A stretch of 43,734 nt of DNA from Massilia alkalitolerans DSM 17462. GTDB lineage: Bacteria > Pseudomonadota > Gammaproteobacteria > Burkholderiales > Burkholderiaceae_D. Below the pieces are notes generated by a model that was given only the letters and a program-made list of their open reading frames with translations, ran no database searches and was not told where the DNA came from. The DNA is taken from the NCBI RefSeq assembly GCF_000427785.1, contig NZ_ATYR01000040.1, positions 1-43,734 of the forward strand, written 5' to 3'. A program made the translations under genes and the position numbers. Below, piece after piece: positions 29,044 to 36,611 of this stretch. Within the stretch, counting starts at the first letter, position 1. Each line of letters starts with the position of its first letter.

Positions 29044-30045
29044 ATGAAACGCGTAAGTCTGACGCAGTACCTGGTCGAGGAACAGCGCCTCCACCAGACC
29101 ATCAACGCCGAGCTGCGCCTCCTGATCGAGGTCGTGGCGCGCGCCTGCAAGCGCATCAGCTATTCGGTCAGCAAGGGTGCGCTCGGCGAGGTGCTGGGCA
29201 GCGCCGAGACCGAGAACATCCAGGGCGAAGTCCAGAAGAAGCTCGACGTGATCTCGAACGAGATCCTGCTCGAAGCGAACGAGTGGGGCGGTCACCTGGC
29301 GGCGATGGCGTCGGAAGAGATGGAAACCATCCGCCAGATCCCGAGCCGCTACCCGAAGGGCGAGTTCCTGCTGATGTACGATCCGCTGGACGGCTCGTCC
29401 AACATCGACGTCAACGTCTCGATCGGCACCATCTTCTCGGTGCTCAAGGCCCCGGAAGGCATGAAGGACCCGACCGAGCAGGACTTCCTGCAGCCGGGCA
29501 CCCAGCAGGTCGCGGCCGGCTACGCCGTCTACGGCCCGCAGACCATGCTGGTGCTCACCACCGGCAACGGCGTGCAGTGCTTCACCCTGGACCGCGAAAT
29601 GGGTTCCTGGGTGCTGACCCAGAGCGACATGCAGATCCCGGAAACCACCAAGGAATTCGCGATCAACATGTCGAACAAGCGCCACTGGCATGCGCCGGTG
29701 CAACGCTACGTGGACGAAATGCTCGCGGGCTCCACCGGCCCGCGCGGCAAGGACTTCAACATGCGCTGGATCGCCTCGATGGTGGCCGACGTGCACCGCA
29801 TCCTGAACCGCGGCGGCATCTTCATGTACCCGGCCGACATGCGCGATTCCAGCTCGCCGGGCAAACTGCGCCTGATGTACGAAGCCAATCCGATGGCCAT
29901 GATCGTCGAGCAGGCCGGCGGCGCGGCCACCGACGGCAAGGGGCGCATCATGGAGATCCAGCCGACCAAGCTGCACCAGCGCGTGCCGGTGTTCCTCGGT
30001 TCGAAGAGCGAGGTCGAACTGGTCACCCGCTATCACGCGGAGTGA
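29044..30045 (+). CDS. fbp: Fructose-1,6-bisphosphatase class 1
   Basis: Gluconeogenic enzyme, 333 residues. The metal-binding signature YDPLDGSSNIDVNVSIGTIF and the active-site block SSPGKLRLMYEANPMAMIVEQ are intact. AAGGAAG stands six bases before the ATG. It follows pepN closely and is probably cotranscribed. It is the last gene before the tRNA and the change of sequence character. Confidence 0.97.
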   Translation: MKRVSLTQYLVEEQRLHQTINAELRLLIEVVARACKRISYSVSKGALGEVLGSAETENIQGEVQKKLDVISNEILLEANEWGGHLAAMASEEMETIRQIPSRYPKGEFLLMYDPLDGSSNIDVNVSIGTIFSVLKAPEGMKDPTEQDFLQPGTQQVAAGYAVYGPQTMLVLTTGNGVQCFTLDREMGSWVLTQSDMQIPETTKEFAINMSNKRHWHAPVQRYVDEMLAGSTGPRGKDFNMRWIASMVADVHRILNRGGIFMYPADMRDSSSPGKLRLMYEANPMAMIVEQAGGAATDGKGRIMEIQPTKLHQRVPVFLGSKSEVELVTRYHAE

Positions 30046-30184
30046 GGCAGCGGAATTTGACCATCTGGTAAAAAATGCGGCGGACTTCGATACACACTAG
30101 CAAGTTTGCCGCATTGTTTGCTAAAATATGGTTCTTTCACCAGTCCGGCTTCCGCTGGACGGCGGCAGGTGAGAGCCAGGTTTC

Positions 30185-30260
30185 GCCGCTGTAGCTCAGT
30201 CGGTAGAGCAGCGCATTCGTAATGCGAAGGTCACCAGTTCGATTCCGGTCAGCGGCACCA
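30185..30260 (+). tRNA. tRNA-Thr (anticodon CGT)
   Basis: A 76-nt cloverleaf reads GCCGCTG at the 5' end and CAGCGGC followed by A and an encoded CCA at the 3' end. The D-arm has GCTCAGTCGGTAGAGC, the anticodon stem GCATT/AATGC frames CGT at 30218-30220, and the T-arm has GGTTC-type sequence (CAGTTCGATTCCGG). A -10-like TAAAAT lies at 30122-30127. Everything downstream differs in composition and gene content, so its 3' end is the probable integration site of an island. Confidence 0.95.
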
Positions 30261-30278
30261 AGAATTAGTAGTCAGATC

Positions 30279-30320
30279 AAAGGGTTACAAGCTTCGGCGT
30301 GTAACCCTTTTTTCTTTTTT
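30279..30320 (+). terminator. Rho-independent terminator after tRNA-Thr
   Basis: AAAGGGTTACA (30279-30289) pairs with TGTAACCCTTT (30300-30310), an 11-bp stem with a ten-base loop, followed by a long T-rich run to 30320. Two further GTGTAACC copies lie at 30338 and 30349, so the 3' arm sequence recurs just downstream. Confidence 0.85.
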
Positions 30321-30441
30321 ACGGCCTCCATCCGATTGTGTAACCGCTGTGTAACCCAGCTTCGTGTACGTTTTTGTCTATTCGCCCTGAGGCGGTACTT
30401 GGTCTTTGCTCATGCCCCAATTGTGGCGGTACGATAGCGCC

Positions 30442-31188
30442 ATGACTAGCTACTCTGCTCCCTCTGTCCACGTGTGCCCCGGCTGTGATGCTTTCTTTCT
30501 TCGCCGGCGGCTTCGCACCATCAATTTCTTCGGCATGCGCGACTGGTCCGATGGCGCACCAAGCATGTGGTGGCGGCAGGAGCCCTTGGTCCAGTGTGAA
30601 GCTTGCGCGGCGCTGTTCTGGCTGGACGATATCGAGCCTGTCGGAATCATGCCCGACGCGGCGAGACCCATTGGTCGGTTGACGAGGGCTTGGCTGCGAT
30701 GGCGGGGCGACCCAGCAGGGCAACTTCAGGCTCACGAAGAATGGACCAAGGCCATGAAGTCATGGGGACACGCGCAGCATGTCGGCCGCGTCAATTTTGA
30801 CGACGTGGTGTATGTGTTGTCGCGCTCGAAGGGCGTGGGCAGGGACCGGTTGCTCTGGCTCAGGAATCGCATCTGGTGGGGTTTGAACGACCGCTACCGC
30901 AGCCGATCCGATGGGTCCCCTGTCCCCGACGCGCCGAGCTGGCCAGCGGCCGCAGAGCGGTCTAACATGGAGGTCATCCTGGACATTCTGCGGGATGGCG
31001 AGCAGCAGCCGGGTAGCATGATCCAGCAAGGGGAGCTGCTGCGGTTGCTGGGCCGTTTCGACGAAGCGATCGCTCTGCTCAAGGCTGTGCCGGCGGACGG
31101 ACATAGCGAGGTCCGAGCGGTGAAGATCGAAAGACTGGCGCGAAGCGGTGACACGCAAGTGCGGGAGCTAAGCGCTCCGACTTGGTAA
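30442..31188 (+). CDS. Zinc-ribbon-like protein of unknown function
   Basis: The 248-residue protein has two CxxC pairs, C12/C15 and C52/C55, spaced like a zinc ribbon, each followed by an aromatic stretch (CDAFFL, CAALFW). The middle part is rich in Trp and Arg. The C-terminal quarter looks like a helical repeat (GELLRLLGRFDEAIALLKAVP), similar to one TPR unit. I do not recognise a named family. ATG 30442 is preferred; an in-frame ATG at 30406 adds 12 residues. First gene after the tRNA and terminator, so part of the island or its relic. Confidence 0.7.
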   Translation: MTSYSAPSVHVCPGCDAFFLRRRLRTINFFGMRDWSDGAPSMWWRQEPLVQCEACAALFWLDDIEPVGIMPDAARPIGRLTRAWLRWRGDPAGQLQAHEEWTKAMKSWGHAQHVGRVNFDDVVYVLSRSKGVGRDRLLWLRNRIWWGLNDRYRSRSDGSPVPDAPSWPAAAERSNMEVILDILRDGEQQPGSMIQQGELLRLLGRFDEAIALLKAVPADGHSEVRAVKIERLARSGDTQVRELSAPTW

Positions 31189-31221
31189 GGCTATGCTACC
31201 GCGCTCCGCGCCACTACCGAC

Positions 31222-32076
31222 TCAGGGCTGGACGAGCGGCTCCAAAACACTAACATCGGTAGCCCCAGCTTGCGTGCCGATACAGGAATTATTCGGACGG
31301 TCCTTTGCGGCCGGCCAGGCCTCGCGTACTCGGGTTGTCATAGTGCGGCGCGGACTTGTTGACTCGTGAACACAGGTTTCGCCCGAACGTCTGACTGGTG
31401 TGTTCACTCTTCTGTAAGTGCTACTCGTGCATATTGCGGGCGTCGGCGACACTTCTCGTAAGTCGGTTGGGGCGGCTCCGGCGCCAGATTTTGCGGGAGA
31501 TATAGCAGTTATCGCGCCCTCCCTCTCGCCGGACGGTAGCCATCCTGGTGGAGTAGGGAGTATCAAGACAGGTTTGTACCTTAGCATCTCACTGGCGAGT
31601 TCAGGGTGCCCGACCCGAACAAATAGCAAGGCGAAGCCCGGCGGGCCTATATAAGCCAAAAGTAGGGCGAGCGCAAGCAACCACGCGAAGGCGCGGCGGG
31701 TCAACGGTTTTGGGAAATTTGGGCGCCAGTGGGCGCGATGGGGAAGGTGTGTAGCGGGGGAGTGGTTGGACTGAGAAAGACGTCGAGGCCCATCGCTGTC
31801 GCCGTCGCCATCTCCGTCGTCATCGTCCCCGGAACCGCTTGCATCGTCTGCACCTGGTGCGGCAGTACCAGCAGAAGTGGTGGTAGACGCCATTTCCTTG
31901 GCCTTTTGTTTTAACTCTGGACCAGCGAACCCAGCTTTCTTTTTGTATGCAGCCGACGCCCGGCTAATTCTGTAATCAGCATAAATTGCTGCGATAGCGT
32001 CGCCCGACGGCGTATAACGGATCTCTGGATCACGGCCGAGATTGCCGACGGCAATGACTTTGTTGACAATAGCCAT
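31222..32076 (-). pseudogene. Chimeric ORF: first 29 residues of single-stranded DNA-binding protein joined to unrelated sequence
   Basis: The 284-residue frame starts MAIVNKVIAVGNLGRDPEIR and matches the SSB N-terminus to about residue 29 (YTPSGDAIA); then all SSB similarity stops. The rest has a lysine-rich stretch (AAYKKKAGF), a Thr/Ser/Ala linker, an acidic Asp/Gly run (about residues 80-95), one hydrophobic segment (about 130-154) and a Pro/Ser/Arg-rich end. AAAGGAAT stands before the ATG, so the SSB start is probably still translated. The simplest reading is a deletion that joined an ssb gene to another, also decayed, gene. A functional fusion is less likely because the OB fold is absent. 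Confidence 0.55.
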
Positions 32077-32247
32077 AATATTCCTTTCAGTGGGTAGTGC
32101 TGAGCCATTCTAATGACATTTGAGCTATGACTGAAAAAATCGTGGCGATGAATTAGGTGCTCCATAAAGGCGCTACTGGGCAAAGGCGCCGTACCATGCC
32201 AGCGTGGACCAGAAGTGCTCCTCGACCAAGGGCGTAGCAAGGGGCTG

Positions 32248-32553
32248 CTAGCGCTGGCGGAACTCGATGACGAAGTTATTGCCGTCGAACACCGTCACCT
32301 TCCCGACCACGTTCTCCTTGATGTAGAACTCCTTCTTGAGGCTTGCCGCCTCCTCCCCGCGCTCAACGACCTCGGGCCGGTTCGTTTTGGCGATGACCAG
32401 CCTGACGTCTAGGTCCTCGTCATGGGCCTTCCGCAGGTGCTCCGTGAGTAGGTTCTTCCCGGGCGCGTTCAGGTGCCAGCGAGAGAGCCGATCAGTGTAG
32501 GTGAGCACGCGATTCGCGAGCTTGGGCTTGTGAGCCCAGCAGCTGATCACCAT
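32248..32553 (-). pseudogene. C-terminal fragment of an unidentified protein
   Basis: The 101-residue open frame has protein-like composition (AKTNRPEVVERGEEAASLKKEFYIKE, read as two overlapping stretches of charged and aliphatic residues) and ends EFRQR. The reading frame continues upstream of the first ATG, through FFGVHIGETDW, without a convincing start or ribosome-binding site before 32640. It is therefore probably the tail of a larger gene that has lost its 5' part. No family is recognised. Confidence 0.4.
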
Positions 32554-32726
32554 CGATCCCGCCGACCAATCGGTTTCGCCTATATGTACGCCGAAGAAAA
32601 TTTTGAGGATCGAACCTATAAGGCAGCGCGAGACGGGGGTATCGCTTTGGTCTCCCCCCGGTGGGGTGGGGGGAGGCTAGTATGCTCGCCTGACCTCGCC
32701 ACAGTACCTCTAGGGCGACCATTGGA

Positions 32727-32891
32727 TCAAGCCGGAGGCAGTAAGCGGCCTGACAGCGCCCAAGCGGCCTTGTACTTGTAACCGATTCTGTCGGCCATGC
32801 CCGCGTCATGCAGCTGTCCAAGAGCGCGAATCGTGGCCTTGTCAGGCAAGCCAGCCAACTCGGCCATGGCACGGCCCGATCTGGAGCGCAT
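32727..32891 (-). pseudogene. Winged-helix-like fragment (54 aa)
   Basis: A short minus-strand frame from ATG 32891 encodes MRSRSGRAMAELAGLPD, then KATIRALGQLHDAGMADRI and a GYKYKAAWALSG wing-like end. The pattern (helix, turn, recognition helix, strand) is that of a winged-helix DNA-binding domain such as those in MarR- or plasmid-type regulators. It is much too short to be a complete regulator and has no clear ribosome-binding site, so it is listed as a likely remnant. It precedes the 32248-32553 fragment on the same strand in another frame, and both could derive from one broken gene. Confidence 0.35.
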
Positions 32892-33021
32892 GTTTGATCG
32901 GCAGCGAGCGAAGCAGACATGGAGCCAACCGACTCATGTGTACGAACTCCATCGCGCGCGTGCGAAGCCTACGGTCAGGACACAATGGTCTTCCAAGGGC
33001 ATTTTTGTGAGTGGTCACTAA

Positions 33022-33745
33022 CCAGCACTGCGTTGAACTAGCTCTACCTTCTCATAACATTCTCTCCAAGGTAGAGAAGGCTGAAACCCGCATGGATACT
33101 AGGTTTTAGAAGATTTATATGTATATCTTCTCTCCTTCTCCACCCCCCCGCCCTTTGTGAAAAATTCAACCGCTATCTGCATTGAGCACGCTGTCATTCG
33201 ATTGATGTGGATATTCATGCTCGAAATCACGCAAACCCACTGTTTATGCGGGTTACAAGGAATTCGGTGCGTGGACATTGTGTGGATGTTCGTGGAAGTT
33301 GGGGATCTTCAAAAGTAAGGGCTAAATGGCAGTGAATAACAAACATGACCAGAATGCGTCCTTCCTTGGCTTTCATAAAATGGCTTTCACCCTAGTTGGT
33401 AACCCTAACTCCGCCCCCCTCTGGCACACGGGTTAGCCGGGCGCCTATAGATCTCCGAGTGCCTGATAAAACTCAATAGTTTCTTAAATTGCAATAAAAG
33501 GGTGCGCTGAGCCGTGCTGAGCGTCCGCAATTGACCAAGACCGGCTAAAGCACCATCACATTGTCTAAGGCTTTTGATTGTAAGCAGGACACTATTGTTG
33601 TATTTGGGCCATTTGTGATTTTGTGTGTATATCTCGAGGATACCAGCTATATACAATTGGAAAATTTCATTTGGTTAACACGACTGCGGCCGGCAGATTG
33701 GCGTTTAGAGCGCTTTCGATGGTCGCACGATAAAACACATAAGCA
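33022..33745. other. Non-coding AT-richer stretch upstream of the chaperone operon
   Basis: No convincing gene; the short open frames here have poor protein character. Two inverted repeats are visible: CTCTACCTT (33042-33050) with AAGGTAGAG (33068-33076), and AGAAGAT (33108-33114) with ATCTTCT (33125-33131), the latter in a very AT-rich patch followed by a pyrimidine tract. The last 150 bases must hold the promoter of the chaperone operon, but I cannot name -35/-10 boxes with confidence. The ribosome-binding site before 33746 is weak. Confidence 0.6.
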
Positions 33746-34111
33746 ATGACCACTCCTTCAACTGCGGCAGAAGAACAACAGGTGTTAATTGATGTGTGCG
33801 TCGAGGGATGGCGCTTTGCCAGGATTTTCGAGCGCGCCGTTCTAAAGCTGCCACCCTCGGAATCTCCTCGTCATATCAACCAAGCCCGCTATTTCCTCAA
33901 GAAAGTTGACGACGGGCTGGAACGCTTCGGTCTACACATCGTCAACCTCACCGGACAAGCCTACGACCCTGGCATGGCTGTCTCCGCATTGAACATTGGC
34001 GACTTCGGGGCGGATGATGTCCTGTATATCGAACAAGTAGTTGAGCCCGTCGTGATGGGGCCAGAAGGTCTTGTCCGCGGTGGTACCGTGATCCTAGCGA
34101 AAGCCCCTTAA
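33746..34111 (+). CDS. Small GrpE-wing-like protein (putative Hsp70 nucleotide-exchange partner)
   Basis: First gene of the five-gene chaperone operon, 121 residues. The C-terminal half, from GLHIVNLTGQAYDPGMAV to EPVVMGPEGLVRGGTVILAKA, has the layout of the GrpE beta-wing: 'G-x-x-x-ysGxxyDPxxhEAV', then a hydrophobic strand, then 'GYxxxxRvlRpAxVxVa'. The long N-terminal coiled coil of GrpE is missing; only one helix-rich region (about 10-60) precedes it. Two bases separate it from the Hsp70 start, which supports a direct role with that protein. The GrpE link is from pattern and context, not from a search. Confidence 0.6.
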   Translation: MTTPSTAAEEQQVLIDVCVEGWRFARIFERAVLKLPPSESPRHINQARYFLKKVDDGLERFGLHIVNLTGQAYDPGMAVSALNIGDFGADDVLYIEQVVEPVVMGPEGLVRGGTVILAKAP

Positions 34112-34113
34112 CC

Positions 34114-36609
34114 GTGAAGAACTACATCGGCATTGACCTCGGAACGACGAACAGCGCCATCAGCACGTACGACGGTGAAACCTTGCGGCTTTTTAAGAGC
34201 CCAGATCAGAATGACGTTACCCCGTCGGCCATCTTCATCGACAAGCGAGGCAATAAGTATGTCGGTAAGCGCGCTTACGACAACGCCGCCCGCGCGCCCG
34301 AGAACGCCGCCACCCTGTTCAAGCGCCTGATCGGCACCAGCACGCCAATCCGTCTGCCAGCCGTCGATCTCGAAATGACTCCGGAAGAGTGCAGCGCCGA
34401 GATCCTGCGCGTGCTCTTTGGCTACCTGCCCGAAGAAGTCCGAAACAATCCAGACACCGGCACCGTCATCACCGTCCCTGCAGCCTTCAACCAGATGCAG
34501 AAGGACGCCACCATGGCCGCCGCTGAGATGGCTGGTCTCGGGCGCGTCGCGCTGATGCAGGAGCCGGTTGCAGCCGTCATGAGCGTCATGCGCCAGCGCG
34601 CAAGCGATGGCATGTTCCTCGTTTATGACCTGGGCGGCGGTACGCTCGATATCGCGATCGCGGAGAGCATCAACGGCCGCGTGAGCCTGCTGGCGCACGG
34701 CGGGATTGCGATGTGTGGCGGACGCGATTTCGATCGTCTCCTGCTTGACCGCGTCATCAAGCCCTGGCTGCACAAGAACTTCGATCTGCCTGAGGATTTT
34801 TCCACTGACAAGCGCTACGCGATCTTGCGCCACATGGCCACCTGGGCGGCCGAGAAGGCCAAGATCGAGCTGTCGTCCGGCGAAGAGGCGATCATTACGC
34901 TCGATGACAGCGAACTGCGCGTGCGCGACGAAAGCGGCACCGACATCTATCTGGACATCGCGATTACTCGCACTACATTCGACAGCTTGATCGCCGAGAA
35001 GGTCGAGGAATCGGTCGGCGCAGCGCGCGACACAATGGAAAAATCTGGCCTGAGCCCACACGACATTGGCCGTATTGTGTTCGTGGGCGGCCCTACCCAG
35101 TACAAGCCGCTGCGCGACAAGGTGGCGTTCGAGCTTGGCATCGCCGCCTCGACGGACGTGAATCCGATGACCGCTGTCGCCGAGGGCGCCGCCCTGTTCG
35201 CCGAATCAATCGACTGGTCGAGCCACAACCGCTCCCGCAAGAGTGGCCGCGGTGCACTGGCCACGGGCGGGCAGCTGGCACTGTCCTTCAATTTCCAGGC
35301 TCGCACACCCGACCACCGCGCGAAAGTTGTCGCCAAGCTGGGTTCTGGCGCTGCCGATGGCATGGCGTTCCAGATCGACAGCCTCGATAATGGCTGGTCA
35401 TCGGGCCGGATGGCGCTGCGCGACGGTGTTATCGTCGACGTCACGCTCAGCAAACCTGGCGAGAATGTCTTCAAGATATTCGTTTACGACGCCGCCGGTG
35501 GCGGCATCTCCCTGCCGCACGACCGTATTGTCATTGCCCGTACCGCAGCCCAGATCGATGCTATTCCGGCGTCGCACTCGATCGCAGTCGAAGTACTGGA
35601 CAAGGTCGGTGGCCGCACCATCCTAGACTTCCTTGTGAGGGAAGGCGATCAGTTGCCCAAACGTGGCAAGAAGACCTTCAAAGCTGGCGAAGCGCTTGCC
35701 GCCGGCAGCCGAGGCTCGCTCAAGTTCAAGGTTTGGGAAGGAGAGATTGACCATCCTGTCTCTGACAACCGTTTCGTCGGGATGTTCGAGATCAAGGGCA
35801 CAGATATCGCCGACGGTGCGATCGCCAGAGGGGCTGACCTAATCTGCGATTACGAAGTACTCGACTCCGGTAACATCATTCTCGACGTGACTGTCCCGTC
35901 CATTGGTGGCACCTTCCATAGTGGGCGCAACTTCTATTCACGTGACGAAGGGCAGGTCGACTACACGAAGGCCGCTAAACGTATCGAAGAGGAGGCCGAG
36001 CGGGTGAGCACTCGCGTGCAAGAGATCGTAGATAAGGTCAGCGACCCGCGACTTGAACAAGCGCAGGAACGCCTCGCGCGAGTCCAGAAAGACGGCACTC
36101 GGGATGCCGATCCGGAAGCGGCAAAGCAGGCAATGGACGATGTGCAGGAGGCGAAGCGGCTCTTGGCTCTCGCGCGCAAGGCCAACCAAGAATCGATCCG
36201 TCAAATCGACCTCGACAAGGTGATCGACTTCTTCGACTCGCACCTGCGTAACGACGCCCGTCCGACCGAGACCAGTGCTTTCGACAACCTCTCAAGAACC
36301 GCCCGCCGTGCCATCGACAAGGCCGGACCGGAATTTGACGGCCTCTTGGACGAGATGCGCTCGAAGAACATCGAAATCCTGTGGCGCCAGGACTGGTTCA
36401 TTGTCGATAAATTCAAATGGCTAGCGCAGAGCGCACACCGGTTCCCGGACGCGAGCGAACACGCAGCCCAATGCGCTAAGGGCAGGCGTGCGCTGGAATC
36501 TGGTGACATCGACTCACTGCGCCAGATCGTGCTCGAACTCGATGCGAGCCGATTCAACACCGGAAGCGAAGACGACATGATGATCAGTTCGAACATCCTG
36601 GCCGGGTAA
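34114..36609 (+). CDS. Divergent, enlarged Hsp70 (DnaK-like) chaperone
   Basis: The 831-residue protein begins at GTG 34114. Residues 1-365 form an Hsp70 ATPase domain with phosphate-1 IGIDLGTTNSAI, TVPAAFNQMQKDAT, phosphate-2 VYDLGGGTLDIAI (near 170) and the adenosine motif IVFVGGPTQYKPL (near 322). An extra beta-rich, Ig-like segment (about 390-475) follows where DnaK has only a short linker. Then comes a substrate-binding-like beta domain (about 485-620, with VREGDQLPK and MFEIKGTDI) and a long helical C-terminus (about 630-831) with coiled-coil character. DnaK is about 640 residues and lacks the insert, so this is a specialised paralogue. It sits between a GrpE-like gene and an AAA+ gene with gaps of only two bases. 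Confidence 0.88.
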   Translation: MKNYIGIDLGTTNSAISTYDGETLRLFKSPDQNDVTPSAIFIDKRGNKYVGKRAYDNAARAPENAATLFKRLIGTSTPIRLPAVDLEMTPEECSAEILRVLFGYLPEEVRNNPDTGTVITVPAAFNQMQKDATMAAAEMAGLGRVALMQEPVAAVMSVMRQRASDGMFLVYDLGGGTLDIAIAESINGRVSLLAHGGIAMCGGRDFDRLLLDRVIKPWLHKNFDLPEDFSTDKRYAILRHMATWAAEKAKIELSSGEEAIITLDDSELRVRDESGTDIYLDIAITRTTFDSLIAEKVEESVGAARDTMEKSGLSPHDIGRIVFVGGPTQYKPLRDKVAFELGIAASTDVNPMTAVAEGAALFAESIDWSSHNRSRKSGRGALATGGQLALSFNFQARTPDHRAKVVAKLGSGAADGMAFQIDSLDNGWSSGRMALRDGVIVDVTLSKPGENVFKIFVYDAAGGGISLPHDRIVIARTAAQIDAIPASHSIAVEVLDKVGGRTILDFLVREGDQLPKRGKKTFKAGEALAAGSRGSLKFKVWEGEIDHPVSDNRFVGMFEIKGTDIADGAIARGADLICDYEVLDSGNIILDVTVPSIGGTFHSGRNFYSRDEGQVDYTKAAKRIEEEAERVSTRVQEIVDKVSDPRLEQAQERLARVQKDGTRDADPEAAKQAMDDVQEAKRLLALARKANQESIRQIDLDKVIDFFDSHLRNDARPTETSAFDNLSRTARRAIDKAGPEFDGLLDEMRSKNIEILWRQDWFIVDKFKWLAQSAHRFPDASEHAAQCAKGRRALESGDIDSLRQIVLELDASRFNTGSEDDMMISSNILAG

Positions 36610-36611
36610 TC

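Noticed and set aside
32797..33021. 74-codon plus-strand ORF
   Set aside because: It lies opposite the more protein-like winged-helix fragment and has no recognisable start signal or family feature.
33405..33656. 83-codon minus-strand ORF and an overlapping plus-strand ORF at 33561-33749 before the chaperone operon
   Set aside because: No ribosome-binding site, poor protein character, and they overlap each other in an AT-richer non-coding stretch.
33700..33745. Heat-shock (sigma-32) promoter for the chaperone operon
   Set aside because: No convincing CTTGAA/CCCCAT-type boxes at suitable spacing could be found, so no promoter is claimed.
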